64,000 nucleotides of DNA, from contig OY747710.1 in assembly GCA_963556495.2 (NCBI GenBank), positions 19,596,500-19,660,499 of the forward strand. The letters are read 5' to 3'. A program made the translations under genes and the position numbers. Source of the DNA: Valencia hispanica. Lineage: Eukaryota; Chordata; Actinopteri; Cyprinodontiformes; Valenciidae. Of this stretch, positions 1 through 12,843 are shown one piece after another (the stretch's first letter is position 1; each line of letters begins with the position of its first letter). The notes under the pieces were generated by a model, which was not told the DNA's origin, ran no database searches, and saw nothing but the letters and a program-made list of their open reading frames with translations.

Positions 1-290
1 GGGAGTTACGATAATATAATCGCAAGGTTATGAAAGCATGGGTAACTGTTTCTAAAGCGTGACTAGAGAGGAAAGGCTTTACTTTTCCCAGTCGACAGGG
101 CTGACATTTTTTTTACGATTTCACCACCCTATTTACATGGCTGTCAAAAGTAAGAGCATCATCTAGTTTTACTCCTAAATAGGAGAAACAGCTCTTCATA
201 TGCGGAGTCAGGGCAATGTGACTAAATCCAAGCAGCAAAATCATTGTGGGAGTTAGAGTAATAGAGAGGTTTTAGAGGCAAGCATCAATT
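1..290 (-). pseudogene. Degenerate L2/CR1-type LINE reverse transcriptase, C-terminal part
   Basis: Read on the minus strand, this stretch gives fragments typical of the region after the RT catalytic core in teleost L2/CR1 LINEs: 'SYLGVKLDDALTFDSHVNRVVKS', shortened here to its core LGVKLDDALTFDSHV, then a stretch with stops, then THAFIT.RL.Y..NS, which matches the usual HAFI(T/S)SRLDYCNS motif. Stops and frameshifts make it non-functional. It probably continues past the left edge of the window. It sits in the ddr1 gene body, most likely an intron. Confidence 0.6.
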
Positions 291-632
291 AATCTGTATT
301 TACCAGTCTTTATCACTTTCTTAACTTGAAAGGGTGGGTGGTTCCCACGGATGTGTTTTTGTTGACTGTAGTTTGTGGTTAAGACACTGAGAATCAGCAT
401 GCACATGCCCTGCACAAAGCTCCTCCAAGTCACCGGGAAAGATTGGAGTGCTCCCCCCTGTTAAGGAGTGAGACTTTTTCCAAACACAGAACCTTAAGTA
501 TCTTGAGGTCTTATTCAAGATGGTGCAGGAGATGAGTAGAGAGATTGGGGCTTTGTCTGCAATAATAGGTGAAAAAATGTGAAAAACCCAGCTAAGCACA
601 AAGGTAAAGCGTTTGATTTTCTGTTTCATCTG
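291..632. other. Unassigned sequence between a LINE and a Tc1 remnant
   Basis: A 102-codon minus-strand frame crosses this stretch, but it shows no recognisable domain and its composition looks like chance. It may be an eroded part of the flanking LINE; I cannot show this. Confidence 0.3.
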
Positions 633-1440
633 ATAAGAATGCTTCCCTTTTGAGGTTATGGTTGCTGGTGCCAGACAGGCTGGTCTAAGTATTTCAGAAA
701 CTGCTGATCTCTTTGATTACAGAGAATGTCCTAAAAAGACAAAATATCCACTGAGCTGCAGATGGAAAAGTTGTCTTCTTAATGTCAGACTGGTATGAAA
801 TGATAAGAAGGCAACAGTAGCTCAAATAACCATGTTGAAGCAGATGGTTTACAGCAGCAGAAGATCACACCGGGTGCCTGTCAGCTAAAATCAACAAACT
901 GAGGCTACAACTCCCAAAGTTTCACCAAAATTAGACAACCATGGATTGCATCAACAGCTCAGGCTGGTAGTGGTGGTATAATAGTGTGGGGGGTATTTTC
1001 TAGACACACTTTAGGTCTCTTAGTACGAACTGAGCATCATTTAAAAAAAAACACAACCCCCACCTAAGCTTTGACCCCTTTATGACCGTGCATCTTTTGA
1101 TCCCTATTTCCAGCAGGATACTACACCATGTCACAAAGGTCAGATAATCTCAAACTGGTTTCTTGAAAACTGAGATTTTTTCACAGTCCTAAAAGAGTCT
1201 CAGCATAGAGCAGATTTAGAAAGCGGGGGAGCAGGAGATTCACATCATGGATGTGCAGTTGACAAGCCTGCTACATTTGTGTGCTGCCATCATGCAATAT
1301 GAGCCAAAGTCTAAAAGGAACAGATACGACCACCTTACTGAATTTATGCCACGAAGAGTTGATAAAGTTTCCAACATACAGGTGGGTCCAACCTGGTACC
1401 AGGAAGTCGTAGCTAATGCAGTAGCTGGTGAGTGTATTCA
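633..1440 (+). pseudogene. Degenerate Tc1-like transposase
   Basis: The plus strand carries, in order and across several frames, the landmarks of a Tc1-like DDE transposase: ARQAGLSISETADL near the N-terminal helix-turn-helix (about 660-705), KATVAQIT (about 808-832), SSRRSHRVP (about 853-880), a Gly-rich patch like the GGG.MVWG motif (about 963-995), YFQQDTTPCHKGQIISNWFL (about 1,106-1,165), and a PRR.DKV C-terminal motif (about 1,350). Many stops and frameshifts show an old, dead copy. I did not find terminal inverted repeats, so the ends are approximate. Confidence 0.75.
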
Positions 1441-4375
1441 TAAGAACAAAAAGAAAAAAACATTCTCTATTGAGAATGATTATGAATAAATGAGAACCAA
1501 CACCAGTGAACATATATATAGGCGACTTACATGGGGTGTATTTACTTTTAACACAGTACGGTAACTTTTTAGTTAGCTGATTTATCATAAAATGCACTTT
1601 TTTCAGATTATTAGCTCAAATCATGTTTTATTCCAGCACCTACAAAACTGATTGTTGCTGACTGAAAAGCAGCTCAGCCCGATAATGACTGCTGCAGTTT
1701 TCTTCACTCATCTTTTCAGCTCCTGGCATCTGATAGAAAACAGAGAGTCGCATCAGCACCGTAAAACTGTCGCAACAAATCCTTTATTCCAGGTGGTGCT
1801 GACATTGTGAAGATGGATTGGGGCTTCAGAAGACCTTGGGATTACAGTGTTTTATAAATGAATACATTTGAGTGTGCATGCATGGGGGGATGCTTGGGGA
1901 TTTGTCCATGTTATGCATGTACGGTATATTGATGAGTTCATGCATTAGCTTGGATAAATACAAAATGTATTTAATCTGGAATATGAAGTAACTTTAATGC
2001 TTTATCTGTCTTTTGCTTTGTGATATGATTATCCATTCACTGCAACATGTCACAATCCGACATTATTCTTGTTAAATCTTATTATAATTGAGCCCCATGT
2101 CATTTTTAAGATCAAGATTTCCGCACAAGTTTAATTTTCTGACCTAATCTAACTTAAATAGTGAAATAAAGCTTATTACGTTGAGCTGCACTAAGAATAC
2201 TTAAATGTGGATATGCTTTCACTTTAATATAATTCTAAACTAAAACACACAACACTTTGCACATCTGATGGTGATATTGTTTTTTACAACATCATCACTA
2301 ACTTATGAATACAGCATAATGTAAAACGGAAAGTTACAGGCAGTGTTATTTCAAAGTAAAGTGCGTGTATGAAGGTTAATGTTTAATGATTGCTCTTTTG
2401 GTTTTTAATTGAGTCTTTTAATTCAAAAACAGTTTAACTCTCAGCTGAACGTGATTTCCAGCATAAATCAGATGTGGGCAGCAGTCCAGAGTCAGAGGAC
2501 TGGTGCCGGAGCATTTAATCCACCTCAAGTCTCAACCGGAGCAGCTATTCAAAGTGGTGATTATGTGTTCTTTATAAAGAGCTCTTTCAAAGGCAGGTTT
2601 AGACCATGTTAAAAGAACCGGTGGCTCTGGATGCCAGAACAATAGACACCTTGAATCTACTCTAATTATTTTTCCTCCAAATCACAAATTTGAGAAAGTC
2701 CTTTAACCCTGAAGTTCCTTTTTTCTTTAAATCATTGTGAAAAATCAAACTGCCAAAACTTTCAAGTCATCTACTATGTTTAACCACACAAGCTTCAGCT
2801 CAATATTGATTTCAGTAAGTGTTACCCAGAAATCCAATCATTATTGCAGCTGCCTGAAAGCATTTTACACAATGACACCCGGTGAAATGAAAAGAAAAGT
2901 ACTTCAGAGATGTTGTGATATATTGCAAAAAACAACCTACTGAAAATGGACAAACATTGCTTTAAATAATACACACCGCTAGTTTTGCAACGGTTAGTTT
3001 AGCAGACATAAAATCAATCAACTGGTTTTTATTTCTCTAAAACTGAGCAGGTCAGAAAGAAGTTCCTGTAGAGGAAGTGGAAGAAAAATAACACCTGCTT
3101 TTCAACTTTATTAAAATTCTGAATAGTGTGGGGTGGATTTTAACTCAGTGCCCTTGAGGTACATTTTTATAGATTCCTGTGTAGTTCAATGAGTGGCAAA
3201 AATTAATTCTGCAGTCTCCTGTACCAAGAGCAAACATTTAAATTTTATATCTAGGATTTAAGACCCTCACCATCTCCCTAAAATCATTTGTCAATAATAT
3301 TAATAGTGGTTAGGATATAATCAACAGGACATAATTTAACATAATTCTGATGATGTATTAGCCACCAGAAAAAACACTGCTGTGACTTTACTTTTCAAAG
3401 TTCACCGTAGATTCGCCTTATGGGCTAAAATGGGTAGTAAACTTTCTAGCTCTAGCTAGACCACCTACTAAAAATGGGGTTTCTCTACAGTGGAGAAAGG
3501 ATGTAAGCCCTTCACCACATGTGACACCACGAACATCTTCATTTCCCAGTGATGTTCCTGTGTCTTCTCATTCCACCTAGCTCGCTGAGCAGGTAGACTG
3601 ACAGGATTAACTCGAGCCGGCGTTGATAAAATACCAAAAAAATACACTTAAGTTACTGAATGTTGATTGAAGACACATGAAAAAGCAGAAGGTGCTTGAG
3701 TACTTCTGCAAGCGACTGTTTCCTGTACAATTCAGCTGAAAAACTTTTAGAGCTACAAATCTGGACAATAAAAAATGTGTAATAACTCATATACGTCTTA
3801 GCAAACAAATCAAAAAAAGACAAAAAAAAAAACAACGACTTATGAACTATCTCGATAAATTAAAGTAAATAAAGCCAAAAAGGCCACATGCCATTGAACA
3901 ATGGGCTTGAGGGACAACATCTGCTCCCACTTCACTGCTTTAATTAAACTTTGCATTGCTGATCAAATTTTTTTTTTTTTTACTGCAAACTTGTCTGAAT
4001 GAGAGTCGTAATCACCTGTGACCAACATATTCCTCGATTGACTGGTTGTACAGGCGCCGTCTGCACCGTGATGGTTCAGGCAAAATACATGTACCATTAC
4101 ACCCCTAATGTTTAATCACTGTGGGCAGTCTGGGTGGTCCCATAATTCACCGCAGCAGGCGTTCAGAAAGCTGGCCTATCCTCACAAACTGATCCTAATG
4201 ACAAAACTTGTGTTGCATGGCCAAGCAGATGGTGAAACTATGAAGCCCTCTGTTAACAGACTTAAAGTTGCAGCATTGTTACCATTTGTGTAAATAGAAA
4301 ACTATCCATCTAATAGTAATTTTATCTGCAATGTTCCCCCGCCACACACCCTTACATACTAAAACATTTTCCCAC
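1441..4375. other. Unassigned AT-rich sequence, probably a ddr1 intron
   Basis: About 2.9 kb with no recognisable gene or transposon. On the minus strand it lies directly downstream of the discoidin-domain exon, so it should be ddr1 intron 3. I looked for the next discoidin exon on the minus strand (a DGDGAWCP-like stretch) and did not find it, so that exon should lie beyond position 1. Open frames here are short and lack domain signatures. Confidence 0.5.
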
Positions 4376-4478
4376 CTTCCATGTTTGGCCTCCGTGGAGT
4401 CTGACCAGGCGCTGGAGGCAGTGATATCAGAATCTGGGATGGTGCCATCCTCCATCCCCAGGGCATACCGACACTGAG
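4376..4478 (-). CDS. ddr1: ddr1 exon 3: start of the discoidin domain
   Basis: This 103-bp exon continues the ddr1 coding sequence. It is bounded by a pyrimidine-rich acceptor (cttccag) just upstream on the minus strand and an AAG|GTGGG donor at 4,376/4,375. Joined to the previous exon in phase 1 it encodes [20 protein letters not shown] followed by [13 protein letters not shown]. This matches the start of the discoidin domain of vertebrate DDR1 closely. In the predicted protein the cysteine (about residue 35) corresponds to human Cys31, which pairs with Cys185, and the tryptophan (about residue 57) corresponds to human Trp53 in the collagen-binding surface. The exon ends in phase 2 within an arginine codon, where human DDR1 also has Arg. 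DDR2 differs here (CRYPLGM), so DDR1 is the better assignment. Confidence 0.93.
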
Positions 4479-5199
4479 CTGGAAGGGAAAGGATTGAGGG
4501 AAGCAGAGAAGACAGACACGAGATAAAGATATGAGCAAAACTCTCATCTGTCCAGAAGAAACTTAATATTTTCACTGGAGCTGTCAGAGGCCATCATTGG
4601 TCATGGAGCATTACATTGTTATGTCATCTCTGGGAAAACATCCGGGCTTGATGCTTCGTAGCCAAAACAGACGACGAGTGCAGGGAGAATTGTAGGAGAC
4701 CGCTCCTTTAGCTGTCGTTTGTTACAGAATCTCTCAGACAATAGTTACACTTTAGCAAAATACATTAAGAACTTGGTTGAAATTTCATTCTTATAACTGC
4801 TGCAGTGTTAAGGGAGTACAACATTAAATTAAGTCACAACTCACACAAATCATTTTTACTTTAACGCCATTCAGCAAGAAAACTCTGAGCAGTTTTTAGC
4901 TGCGATTGTGATGCAAACTTGGCTTAGGTTCATTATTTCCTTCTCTGCGAATGTTTCCCTCCATGCTTTCAGACACAAGCCAACATTTACTCCCAGCTTC
5001 TATGAATTTTCGGGTCAAATGAAAATCAAAGTGATATAACAGCAGCAGGATTCCTGTCGTTTGTGTAGATGGACTTTGCACCTCAAAGGGTTAGAGTTTA
5101 AAAACTAGCTTTGAAGAATGACTGTACAAGAGAAAAAAATGTTCTTGAAGTCAGATTTGTTTTAACTGCACCTTATAATCAAAATATGATACAAAGCAG
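4479..5199. other. ddr1 intron 2, acceptor-proximal part, nothing recognised
   Basis: Non-coding sequence directly upstream (minus sense) of the discoidin exon. Apart from the splice acceptor, with its polypyrimidine tract at about 4,481-4,505, I see no gene or repeat family here. Confidence 0.5.
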
Positions 5200-5560
5200 C
5201 ACCTAACACACATTTAAAGCTTCACCTTAAATCAACTCAAATATTACTCAAATGCAGCTCTAAACAGATGGGTTTTTAGCCATGATTTAAAAGAACTCAG
5301 TGTTTCAGCAGCTTTGCAGTTGTCTGGAAGTTTTTTTTTCAGATTAGAGGAACATAGAAACTGAAAGCTGCTTCTCCATGTTTGGTTCTAATTCTAGGGA
5401 TGTTGAGTAGACTAGGGGGTTGGTATACTGACAGTAGATCTTCAACATACTTTGGCGCCAGGCCATTCAATGATTTATAAACTAGTAAAAGTATTTTGAA
5501 ATGTTTGAAATTTGGACACTGTTATCAAGAGAATAAGACTTAATATTTGCTGTTTTCAGT
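5200..5560 (-). repeat. LINE-type 3' remnant
   Basis: The stretch matches by eye a common teleost non-LTR retrotransposon region, with phrases such as GAAAGCTGCTTCTCCATGTT, then a 'CCATTCAATGATTTATAAAC' segment. Orientation is inferred from similar copies and is uncertain. No coding capacity remains. Confidence 0.5.
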
Positions 5561-5689
5561 ATCAGTGACCTGTTTAAAATGAAGTCAGACTAAGCACAGA
5601 AAAGTAAGAAGCTTTTTAGAACAGAAGAAAATGTCATCAAGACAGTCGCAGGTCATTCAGGTTGTGATAGAACAAGAGAGAGCTCCTAC

Positions 5690-6890
5690 TGCTGCTTTTT
5701 AAAATCGGGCGACAAGATATCCAGCTTCATCTCGCGATCGAGGTTTGGGCATTAAAGTGCGCTCTTATTAACGATCTGCCGTGCGGTTGTCACTTCTCAA
5801 GTGGCTAAAAAGTTTTTTCAGAATGGATCACATGTTCACCAACCACAGGTAGGATAATATCTTTTGTTCCCCTGCATTTTATTTGGATCAAATTAAGCCA
5901 GTTCATTAGTGGTTTCTCTGACTGGAAAGATCCTGAACACGTGTGTGACCATGAAGAAAGAGCTGATCATGGCATCAGTGCTGCTAGCATCAGCCACTGG
6001 TAGCGAGACAGAAAGCTAAACTGGAACAGCTGGAAGGAGAGACGTGGTTCTGGCGGGAGGTTCTGTTCAGGCGGTTTTTAGGTGGAAGAGGCCAGCTTTT
6101 CTGTGCTGATGATGAATTACTTGGATCAGCACACCATGTTAAATTTGTTGCCCTTTTGTATATTATCTCTCGGTTTGGTCATTTTCCTAGTGCACACATT
6201 AAATGGAGGACAGAAAAGCTGGGGGAGCACATCATGGAGGGTCGTGTAAAAGGTAGGGACGCACCGATCTAAAAATTTGCGAATATACCAATATTTGATT
6301 TTATTATTATTGCTGTTATGGCCTATAACCGATATTTACAATGTTATAAATAATACATAAATCTCTTACAAAGATGGAAATAAACAGCGATTTTTAATAT
6401 TGGCTTAGTTTTACTTATCGGAGTGATACAATATGTGAAAAAATGACTAATATCGGTCGATACCAATGTTGATGTCAATATATTATGCACTCCTAGACAA
6501 AACCCATGTTCTTGTGGTTTTAGTTATTAGAAATAGGAGAGGAGGAGGAAAGAGACAGTAGAGGAGGATGGAGTAACAGGAGTTTAGAGATACAGATACA
6601 AGTTCATTAAACACATTATTATGTAAAAGGAAAAGCATTTTATTTTACTTTGCATTCATTTTCCATTTATGATCAAATGCTTTAAACTATGAGTCAAGTT
6701 TACTTAAACTGATTGCACTATTTTTTAACAAAAAAAGAGAAAGGGAAATAGGGGGAAGACAGGTAGACACACAGAAGTGCAGCATTGGAGAGCTAGCAAA
6801 AAAACTGAAGGAGTACTGTGAGAGAGGAGAGAAGAGACAGGAAAGAAACACTTTGTGCCCAGGGGCCTCTGCTACCATAATGCGGCCCTG
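5690..6890 (+). mobile_element. hAT element, copy A (5'-truncated, ZMYM1-like transposase remnant)
   Basis: This is the same family as the hAT at 30,935-32,856, in the opposite orientation; the two can be followed base by base for about 1.2 kb. It ends at 6,890 in ATAATGCGGCCCTG, the counterpart of the other copy's CAGGGCCGGATTAT terminus. The left end is missing: similarity fades near 5,690, so about 0.5 kb has been lost. Inside are decayed pieces of a ZMYM1/TTF-type hAT transposase, including a WREVL-like segment followed by ADDELLGSAHH. A MITE (6,254-6,495) sits at the same internal site as in the other copy. It lies in ddr1 intron 2. Confidence 0.75.
6254..6495 (+). mobile_element. Small MITE inside hAT copy A
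   Basis: The left end TAGGGACGCACCGATC and the inverted right end CTAGGAGTGCATAATATT form imperfect terminal inverted repeats of the TAGGG(A/G)YGCACCGAT type common in fish genomes and usually classed as hAT-like. The body holds the ATATCGGTCGATA-type motifs of that family. The same insertion occupies the equivalent site in the hAT copy near 31.6 kb. Confidence 0.6.
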
Positions 6891-6939
6891 GGCAGAGCCC
6901 TGTATAACACAAGATCTCTGCTCCCAATATAAATCATTA

Positions 6940-7330
6940 CTAAGTTGTAAGTAAGTAAAGCTTATTCATAAAGCATCTTTCAGAGACACAAAGTTACGTA
7001 CACACATAAATCTCATTTAAGTAATGCAGAGTATAAAAACAAGAATAAAGAAGCACAATAAAATCATTACATGAAAGCCTGGTAGAACAAAACAGTTTTA
7101 AGCTGTTTTTTAAAAACCTCCACAGTCGGGGAAAGCGAAGCTTTGGGAACAAGCTGTTCCACATTTTGGGAGCCACAGACTGAAAGGCCCCGTCCCCTTT
7201 AGTCTTTAGCCATTTATGAGGAACAACCAGGAGATTCTGGGTTCAGGATCAAAGGCTACGAGCAACAGTGTTTTGAAAGTTGACAAATAATCCAGAGGTA
7301 TTTTGTTCACAGCATTAAGACAAGAAAATT
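6940..7330 (-). repeat. LINE-type 3' remnant
   Basis: The sequence has hallmarks of a teleost non-LTR retrotransposon 3' region: CTTATTCATAAAGCATCTTT near 6,960, AAGCTGTTCCACATTTTGGG near 7,150, and GAACAACCAGGAGATTCTGG near 7,220. No reverse-transcriptase frame survives. It flanks hAT copy A on the right as a similar remnant does on the left (5.2-5.56 kb), so the hAT may have landed in LINE-rich sequence. Confidence 0.5.
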
Positions 7331-10300
7331 GTTTTTAAACCTGTTCCTATATCTTATTTTATAGTTTGGTATTGCCATGTCATGCTTTACAAAAAATAGA
7401 GGTCACCCACAAACGTCTGATGGGTGCATCTTTAGTTTCCATTACTTAAATTTATGTAGGAGTAAGCGAGGACGTTTTATGCCTCCTCTGGAGACAGGAA
7501 TGATGTCTCAGATTACACCTTTCCTGTCTCCTATTTTTTAGGTTTTTTACCAACTATCTCTGTCCCACACAAAGCAACTACCTCAGGGCTCCAGCTATCC
7601 TGCAAGGCTCCAGTTACCAGTACTATGAGATTTGAAGGAAAAGAAAGAAATAGAGGGCAAAGAAAAAAAAAAACCCACACGGACGGGTCTCAAATGTCTG
7701 CCCTGACTCCGTTCCAGTGGCAGCTTTATCAAACGATCCAGATAGCATGGTCCCAGGCAGGGATTACCCAAACAGCCAGCTATTTGCTCTGAAGTCACCA
7801 TAGGGAGGAGGTGAGGGGGCGTTTGGTCAGTCATAAAGTGGATTGGGGGGGGGGGGGGGTAATGGCAGTGACATGGAGGGTTGCATGAGGAGGGTGTGGG
7901 GAAGGCATCTAACTCACTTTCTGTCACTGAGTCACTCAACAGGAATGTTGGGCTCCATGACAAACCCCAAAAACCCCAGCGAGTGACAGGGGCTCACACA
8001 GTTCATCCACACCCTGGGGACAGGTGCCCATTTCATTACATCATCATCATTACACCACACTGACAGTCTACAGCCAGCAATCTGCAGTCTTTTCAATTCT
8101 GTCTTCCTATCTAACTTAGGTCACCTTCAGGCCCTACAAATTTAACCGATACAATAAATATTTTAGCGCATATTAGCAATTTCACTTCAGCTCTTTAAGT
8201 GAGAGAAAATGTGTTTGTTTTGTACCAGCTTTTATTATATTATTGCTATTATAATATAATACAACCCGAGCTGAGATAGCAATTTAAAGCTGCTGCATGT
8301 AAATCTGTATACAGATGTTAATTGACTTATTGTCAACAGAATATAGATAGTAAGAGTTAACGTTGGTGTTTTATTCACATTTTATGTGCTAACCAGCTAG
8401 TGCCAACCTGTATCCTAATACCACTGTGTTCAACAGGCATGGTTTTAAGCAATATCACGATTTTAAAAAGTTTAAAAACCAATTAAATGGAGCATGAGGA
8501 CCATTTCTGCAGTTTAGGGTTGCCTTAACCAAAGGAGAGGAATTTCCCCCAACGTTTCACCCCCTCACTGAAAAACGATGAGCAGTAAACCAGGTCAGTG
8601 ATGGCTTGACTACCAGTAGAGCACCACCGCCTGTTACCCTGTTTTACAGACTTAGGATGTCCGTCAGTAAAATAAATAGCTTACTGCAAGTTTGTTACTA
8701 GAGCGGACATCAGAGATATTTAACAAGTCAATATTGTGTTCAGTGAAAAACACATCGACGAAATTTGACGTTGCTCAGAAATTACACCTCCGTTAACTTC
8801 AACTCTAGCAAATCACTTCAGTGGGCAACTGCCTGGAAATGTTTGACAACACGGTTCTATTTAGTTCTTCTGAAAAACCTATTCAAAGCTAACATAAAAT
8901 GATCTGTTTTTTGTTTGTTTTGTTTACTGCTATGTTTTGTAGGATTTTTTTTACAGCTTCTTTTTAAAGTCATGTTATCCTTTTTACTTATACCTGTTTA
9001 ATTCAGCACAGTAAAACCAGTGTATTGTTATCATATAGCCCTAATATCTTAATTTGGCCTATGCTTTGAACACTTTAAAATATGTTTGCAAATATCTGTT
9101 ATCTAACAATTTGTCATTGATTGTGAGCAAAACTAATCAGTAAATGAAACCTAAACACATCAGGTTCAAAAAGGAAATTGCTGACTGCATTTACGAGCAA
9201 ATGTCTGCAGTATTTGCTTTACACTCTTTGAGCTGTCCAGTAAAATCAGTGTAACATCACAAGGCAACTCTATGCATTAATGAGGCATTTCATTTCCTAA
9301 ATCCTCTCTGTGGACAACACTGTACCTGACATTTAACTGCAACTGTATAAACGGCTCTTATTCATTGATTTGTTGTGCATTCTAAGAACATATCTTATTC
9401 TGTCAATGTTCTACTGGGGATAGTATAAGTGCTTGAGTATACGAGACAAAGCATGATGGTACAATATGCTGCTTTACTTTCCTTTTTCTGCTGACCTGTG
9501 TGCTGCTTTTCCAGCTGTGAAATTGCATCTCCAGCAGAATATCTCCCGCTGTGAACTTCATGTGTAAACAGCAACTAAAGAATAAGTCCAGACCAGATTT
9601 TCCACATATTGTCCTAAAAAGAAAAACCTGTGCTGTTCCATGTAAATAAAAATAAAAACTCTCTGCAAAGCCAGATGGCCTGGAGAAGGGCCAGGCATCA
9701 AGAATCATCTCATGATAAGTCAGGTGTCACTGTGGACTATGAAGCATGATCCCGTCTGCAAGTCAGGGCTATTCGTTGGATAATTTTTCACAAAACCGCC
9801 CAGAGTTGCATACTCTGACAGATTCTCACATAAATAAATGCTGACAATGCAGGGAGAACGGAGAACGGATTCAAGTTAGCTAAAAAAACCTTATTGATAG
9901 CTAGACACAAGGGTTGGGTGGTAATGAGGAAATAAGGTGTATAACAAAAAGCAGCACTGGTACTGCTTTGAATCTTATCAAAATCGTGACTGACATAAAG
10001 GCTCCCTGATACCGACACTGATGGAGGCATTGTCTTTTGAAAGAGGGTACAGAGAAATGCTGTTTAGCTGCAGAGCTATTTAACACAGACTTCTCGTTCT
10101 CTCTCACATGGTGTGACGTCACCTCTGGTCCTGATATAGATAATTGTCTCTAATTGTAAATAGAAATTTTAAAATTGTGAATAATTCCAATAGATGGATG
10201 AATTAATTGCTAATTTAACACATCTAACAGTGAATAGTAAATCCTCTCACATATTCAGTTGTTCAGCACTGTTATGTTTTAAAATGAACTTGTGGGGGAA

Positions 10301-12746
10301 AAAGTTTCTTGTGGCAGAGAGCCTTTTTGCCATTGTGCAAAAGGGGAAAATAAACACTTAGTAAGCCATACTCTCTAATAAAGAAGTTACCTATACTTCA
10401 ATTCTTCTGTTGTTGTATTTTTCTGCATCACAACCAGAAGGATCTTTAATGTATTTTGCCATAAACTTTTTAATATTTAAGAAAGTTCAATTTCAATTCA
10501 TCCAGGAAGTTAAAAAAATACTTTGTTGGCATTTACTGTATAAATCTGAAAGAGGAATCAGAATAGGCAGTTCAGGTTGAATTTTTTAAAATATATAAAT
10601 AGCTGATTGAAAATCAGCCAAACACTTATATGATTAGTGCACCTCTAACATATGCAAGCCAAAATTATTGAAACAACAACATTCCTGCTTTTGTAAAATG
10701 TTTACATAATCACAATGACTGCAGAGAGAAGCAAGGTGCACAAGCAAGAACTTAGGAAAAACACAGGAGAGGCAGAATTTTACTCAAGAAAAAGAAAAAG
10801 TAAAATCAGTGAGATCCTGTTATCCATGGAGAGGAAATAAAACAATGCCTGCTTAATATTGTGTGCATCATGGCTGTGGGTTTCAGCTATAAACCTCTCA
10901 GCCTGCTAATAAGGAGGAGGACAATTAAAAGTTACAGTTTGGCAGTCGTCTTCAATATAAAGCACCTCGTCTGGCAGTAATGGTGGGTGGAAGGAAAAAA
11001 ACTAAGCTGAGTTGAGAGAGATTCTGTGATTCCCAGAGATAAGTCAAATATAGCTACTGGTCTCGCTGTGCTACAAAAATGCCTTATGATCAAGTCCTCT
11101 GCTAGATGGTTAGGAGCCAACTCCGTCTTGTGGTGACATCTGATGACCTCACTATACAGTAGATTTGTGACCAAAAACATCTTTAGAGGTGATATGTTGA
11201 TTCAGTACCTATTTATAGCTTAGATCTTTTTGTTCTGTGATGCCGTTTCAAAAAAATTTAGGTTCGAAGCGCCCGAAATTAAACAGTAATCCTATACAGC
11301 CCAGTAGCAGCTTTCAGAGAAACAAAAAGTTAGATGTGGCTAAAATCTGCTAAAGTAAACATCGACAGAGTATCTTTATGCTTGTCCTCTAAAGACATTT
11401 ACCCCACACAGAAACTAATGATCTAGTTGGAGCACTCTTTTTACACTACAACCTATTTTACAAGCATTGCACCTTCACCTCTTTTAGCCGTCTATGATTT
11501 TGTTGAAACATTCAGGATGAGCTGCTGGTCAATTTTAAAGTATCGAGGTATTAAAACGTCTTTACTATCCAATGGTTCAAAGTCATGGCAGAGTTTCCTC
11601 TGATTGTAAGGAGCTTAAAAGTACACATCCATGCCTCAACTCTACTTGATGCGGCTCAATGTTGGTTAGCTGGCTGAAAGAAGTTCGCTGCACTTTTCCA
11701 TTGCTTATAAAATAGACAAAACGCCAGTTTGGAAATATTTCCTTTTGAAAAAATGACAAGAAAACTAAAGGCGTACCTCTCAAGACTTTTAAGGTAGTAC
11801 TGTTCTTAAACAGTAATTGGTGAATGATAAGCCACATGTCTGTTAAGCAGCAGACTGCAGATTAGTTGCCAACGCAGATAGCCTGAATAATTACCAGCTT
11901 ATATCAGCTTGTTATACTTGTATTAGTCTACAATAAACAGAAATAAACAAATGTCCTATGTTCTGTAAAATAAGAATCCTTACTTGAAAACTAATACCAG
12001 ATTTCGGGGGTATTTAATTTATGTTTTGGCTTCAGTCTATGAATCAAAGTCAGAAGTCTGCAGGTGAGTGAAATCAGACGATTTTTAACTTGACCAGTGA
12101 CAGGCCGGTCAGAAATTTGAATATCCCATTTTTAATTCAGTGTGCGCTTTAAGCATGATGGGTTTAAGCATAATACTAGCTATTTTTTCCTCTGGTTTAT
12201 GTCATCTATAATATACAGCATATTTCAATGTTTTGGTTTATACTCTACATTAATCTGCCACTTCATAGTTTTAGTTTCTGCAGTGAGAAGGTTGCCTGTA
12301 CTGCATGCTGTCTCCAGTTTCACCTGGTTGGCTCACATTCACCAACTCCTCTGATGCTTCCTTCCCCGACACTTTGAGTGACACTTTCATGAAGTGCCTG
12401 TGCATTAGCGATCTTGATGGGTCGGAGGTGTATGTGGAGGTGGTGGAGGGGGGTTGCTGCCTATCTCAGTCTCCTATTACAGACGACTGGCTGGCAGACA
12501 GGGACAAGACACAGGATAGCCTGTTGATAGTGAATGGAGAATGAGCCTCACGGATCAGAGAGTGTGAGGAGAATGTCAGAACAGTCCGGCAGACAGACGT
12601 TTGGTGCTCCAGTGAAATATGGGGCAATGAGGAGGAGGAAGATAAACATTTGAAAATGCAATCAGGTTTAGAATTGTAGAAAATAAAACAAGCTTGAGGT
12701 GTGTTGACTGAAAAGCTCTTTAAAATGTGTGTGCCATATATCTTAC
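7331..12746. other. ddr1 intron 2, donor-proximal 5.4 kb, little recognised
   Basis: Long non-coding stretch with no assignable gene or mobile element. A poly-G tract lies at about 7,846-7,858. Open frames of up to 122 codons occur but show no domains, and several are driven by the G/C-run or TTT-rich composition. The donor of ddr1 exon 2 (A|GTAAGA) marks its right edge at 12,746. Confidence 0.4.
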
Positions 12747-12843
12747 TTGGGTCAAAGTGCCACTTATGGTCCTCGGATGAGACAAGCACTGCCAGAACAC
12801 TGATCACTGTGGCGAGAAGGAGCCGCGAAGTTGTGGAGGCCAT
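12747..12843 (-). CDS. ddr1: ddr1 exon 2 coding part: start codon and signal peptide
   Basis: The start codon at 12,843-12,841 lies in a strong context (G at -3, G at +4). The 97 coding bases give 32 codons plus one base. The product starts MASTTSRLLLATVISV, continues with a hydrophobic LAVLV core, then SSEDHKWHFDP. This looks like a cleavable signal peptide followed by the short mature N-terminus. HFDP immediately before the first discoidin cysteine is the DDR1 pattern (human DMKGHFDPAKCRYALGM). The exon ends at an A|GTAAGA donor (12,747/12,746) and joins the next exon in phase 1, creating a Thr codon. The gene product is a type I membrane receptor tyrosine kinase activated by collagen. The kinase exons are outside this window. 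Confidence 0.92.

Noticed and set aside
1..4375. Possible further ddr1 exon left of the discoidin exon
   Set aside because: No minus-strand frame resembles the next discoidin segment, so no exon is called here.
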